Below are positions 62,823 to 64,000 of a DNA stretch of 64,000 bases, in pieces. Source of the DNA: Nitrobacteraceae bacterium AZCC 2146 (GTDB lineage Bacteria > Pseudomonadota > Alphaproteobacteria > Rhizobiales > Xanthobacteraceae). The stretch spans positions 1,612,001 to 1,676,000 of the forward strand of contig JBAGRP010000001.1 in the NCBI GenBank assembly GCA_036924855.1. The letters are read 5' to 3'. Numbering within the stretch: position 1 is the first letter of the stretch; the number at the start of each line of letters is the position of its first letter. The position numbers and the translations under genes were made by a program. The notes beneath the pieces are model-generated. The model made no database searches. It had not been told where the DNA came from and was given only the letters and a program-made list of their open reading frames with translations.

Positions 62823-62995
62823 TTCTCGCCCTTAGCTAGCTTCTCGGCTTCCCGATCAACCATTTCCCGCGTGATCAGGTCGTTCTCGAAATGGGTATTG
62901 CCATAGACAAAGCTCCGCCGCTGCTGTTCCCGGTGTTCCGGCGTCGGCTTGGCGGTCTTGGCGGCTTCGAGGAGTTTTTTCAGAGAGTCGGTCAT
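62819..62995 (-). CDS. Small protein coupled to Fic, candidate antitoxin
   Basis: 58 aa from MTDSLKKLLEAAK. Two helices flank SFVYGNTHFENDLITREMVD. Its stop overlaps the fic start (ATGA). Many Fic proteins have a small partner in this position that blocks the active site; the S-F-V-Y-G-N or T-H-F-E-N segment could be the inhibitory helix, though neither fits the S/T-x-x-x-E-G/N consensus exactly. Confidence 0.7.
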   Translation of the reverse strand: MTDSLKKLLEAAKTAKPTPEHREQQRRSFVYGNTHFENDLITREMVDREAEKLAKGEK

Positions 62996-63137
62996 GGGTT
63001 CAATATAATCGACTCGGAGAATGGATGCCACGATGATTTTGCGTGACGTCTAACCCGGATTCCGCTGCGCTCCATCACGGAATCTCATGGTCTAGCTCCA
63101 GTTCGCAACCTCGTGTTATGCGATCCAACTAACGCCC

Positions 63138-64000
63138 TCACAACGGCATATTGTCGTGCTTCTTCATCGGCGCTTCCACGTGCTTGTCCTTGAGCATCGC
63201 CAGCGCCCGCGCGATGCGGCGCCGTGTGGAGTGCGGCATGATGACGTCGTCGATATAGCCACGTTCGGCGGCGACGAAGGGGGACAGGAAGCGGTCTTCG
63301 TATTCCTTGGTGCGCGCGGCGATCGCATCGGTATCGCCGATATCGCCGCGGAAGATGATCTCCACCGCGCCCTTGGCGCCCATGACAGCGATCTGCGCGG
63401 TCGGCCAGGCGTAGTTCATGTCGGCGCCGATTTCCTTGGACGCCATCACGTCGAACGCGCCGCCATAGGCCTTGCGCGTGATGACCGTGACGAGCGGCAC
63501 GGTGCACTGGCTGTAGGCGAACAGCAATTTGGCGCCGTGCTTGATCAGGCCGCCATATTCCTGCGCGGTACCCGGCAGGAAGCCCGGCACATCGACGAAG
63601 GTGACGATCGGAATGTTGAAGGCGTCGCAGAACCGCACGAAGCGCGCGGCCTTCCGTGAGGCATCGCTATCGAGCACGCCCGCCAGCACCATCGGCTGGT
63701 TGGCGACGAAGCCCACGGTGCGGCCGGCGATGCGGCCAAAACCGGTGACGATGTTCCTGGCGAAGGTCTCGGAAATCTCGAAGAAGTCGCCCTCGTCCAC
63801 CACCTTCTGGATCAGCTCCTTGATGTCGTAGGGCTTGTTCGGATTGTCGGGGATCAGCGTGTCCAGCGAATAATCGACCCGTTCGATGTCATCAAAGCTC
63901 GGCCATTCCGGGACGCCGGCCGTGTTGTTGCTGGGCAGGAAGTCGATCAGCCGGCGCATCTGCAGCAGCGTCTCGACGTCGTTCTCGAAGGCGCCATCGG
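63138..64000 (-). CDS. pccB: Propionyl-CoA carboxylase beta subunit (partial, 5' end beyond the right edge)
   Basis: The C-terminal 287 residues are visible; the frame stays open to the window edge (ENDVETLLQMRRLIDFLPS). Carboxyltransferase features: oxyanion Gly pair in FGRIAGRTVGFVANQP, VDVPGFLPGTAQEYGGLIKHGAKLL, and TRKAYGGAFDVMASKEIGAD. It ends with a typical PccB C-terminus (HVEAPMKKHDNMPL). Works with the biotin subunit encoded about 49 kb away on the same strand. Confidence 0.95.
   Translation of the reverse strand, partial: DGAFENDVETLLQMRRLIDFLPSNNTAGVPEWPSFDDIERVDYSLDTLIPDNPNKPYDIKELIQKVVDEGDFFEISETFARNIVTGFGRIAGRTVGFVANQPMVLAGVLDSDASRKAARFVRFCDAFNIPIVTFVDVPGFLPGTAQEYGGLIKHGAKLLFAYSQCTVPLVTVITRKAYGGAFDVMASKEIGADMNYAWPTAQIAVMGAKGAVEIIFRGDIGDTDAIAARTKEYEDRFLSPFVAAERGYIDDVIMPHSTRRRIARALAMLKDKHVEAPMKKHDNMPL

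Overview
The window is high-GC, gene-dense alphaproteobacterial DNA. It looks like a Bradyrhizobium/Rhodopseudomonas-type genome (Nitrobacteraceae). This rests on gene content and order (fliN beside lipB, fused aerobic indolepyruvate oxidoreductase, split pccA and pccB, GlxA-type regulators, PmtA-like methyltransferase, GCG_CRPN-type small exported proteins) and on several families of palindromic intergenic repeats. No rRNA, CRISPR array or insertion sequence was seen.

1-9.76 kb is an accessory island. A tyrosine integrase (8.3-9.6 kb) lies next to the 3' end of tRNA-Leu(GAG) and is transcribed away from it, the usual layout of one end of a tRNA-integrated island. Inward lie small unknown genes, a HEPN-like protein and a tightly coupled three-gene operon: a P-loop ATPase with a cysteine cluster, a 517-aa protein, and a protein of more than 990 aa that runs off the left edge. 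Order, sizes and motifs resemble the DptF-DptG-DptH (DndFGH) restriction module, but the proteins look divergent and no dnd modification genes are visible. This is the best candidate for a poorly described defence system.

9.9-33 kb is mostly core: fliN, lipB, the compact operon pccA-oxaloacetate decarboxylase-acyP, a secreted phosphodiesterase, a 1-Cys peroxiredoxin, an H1-like Lys/Ala protein, an EamA transporter, a class III alcohol dehydrogenase broken by a one-base insertion, phzF, ilvA, tRNA-Arg(TCG), an SDR/GlxA divergent pair and an MFS transporter. Two decay features stand out. One is a deletion scar joining remnants of a DUF2177 gene and a photolyase gene (17.9-18.3 kb). The other is a strongly specified small transcript (27.1-27.3 kb) with a near-consensus promoter, a perfect Shine-Dalgarno, a 14-codon peptide and an intrinsic terminator. 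A TCS-DedA-PmtA cluster (29.3-32.9 kb) suggests regulated membrane-lipid remodelling.

33-50 kb has a GrlR-like protein, a large PAS histidine kinase, and a CoA-thioester catabolic cluster: acyl-CoA ligase, NUDIX, DapA-type aldolase, SDR, MaoC hydratase, a DUF35/thiolase-like pair with overlapping genes, and fused indolepyruvate oxidoreductase. It ends with a KaiC-like double ATPase paired with a single-domain response regulator.

50-64 kb holds small exported or membrane proteins, a NIPSNAP/ArsR divergent pair, alpha/beta hydrolases, a glycerophosphodiesterase whose 3' end also occurs as a detached remnant 5.6 kb away, a fused PP2C phosphatase/Ser-Thr kinase beside a formate/nitrite-family channel, a HigBA toxin-antitoxin, a Fic protein with a small overlapping partner, and the 5'-truncated (by the window edge) pccB.
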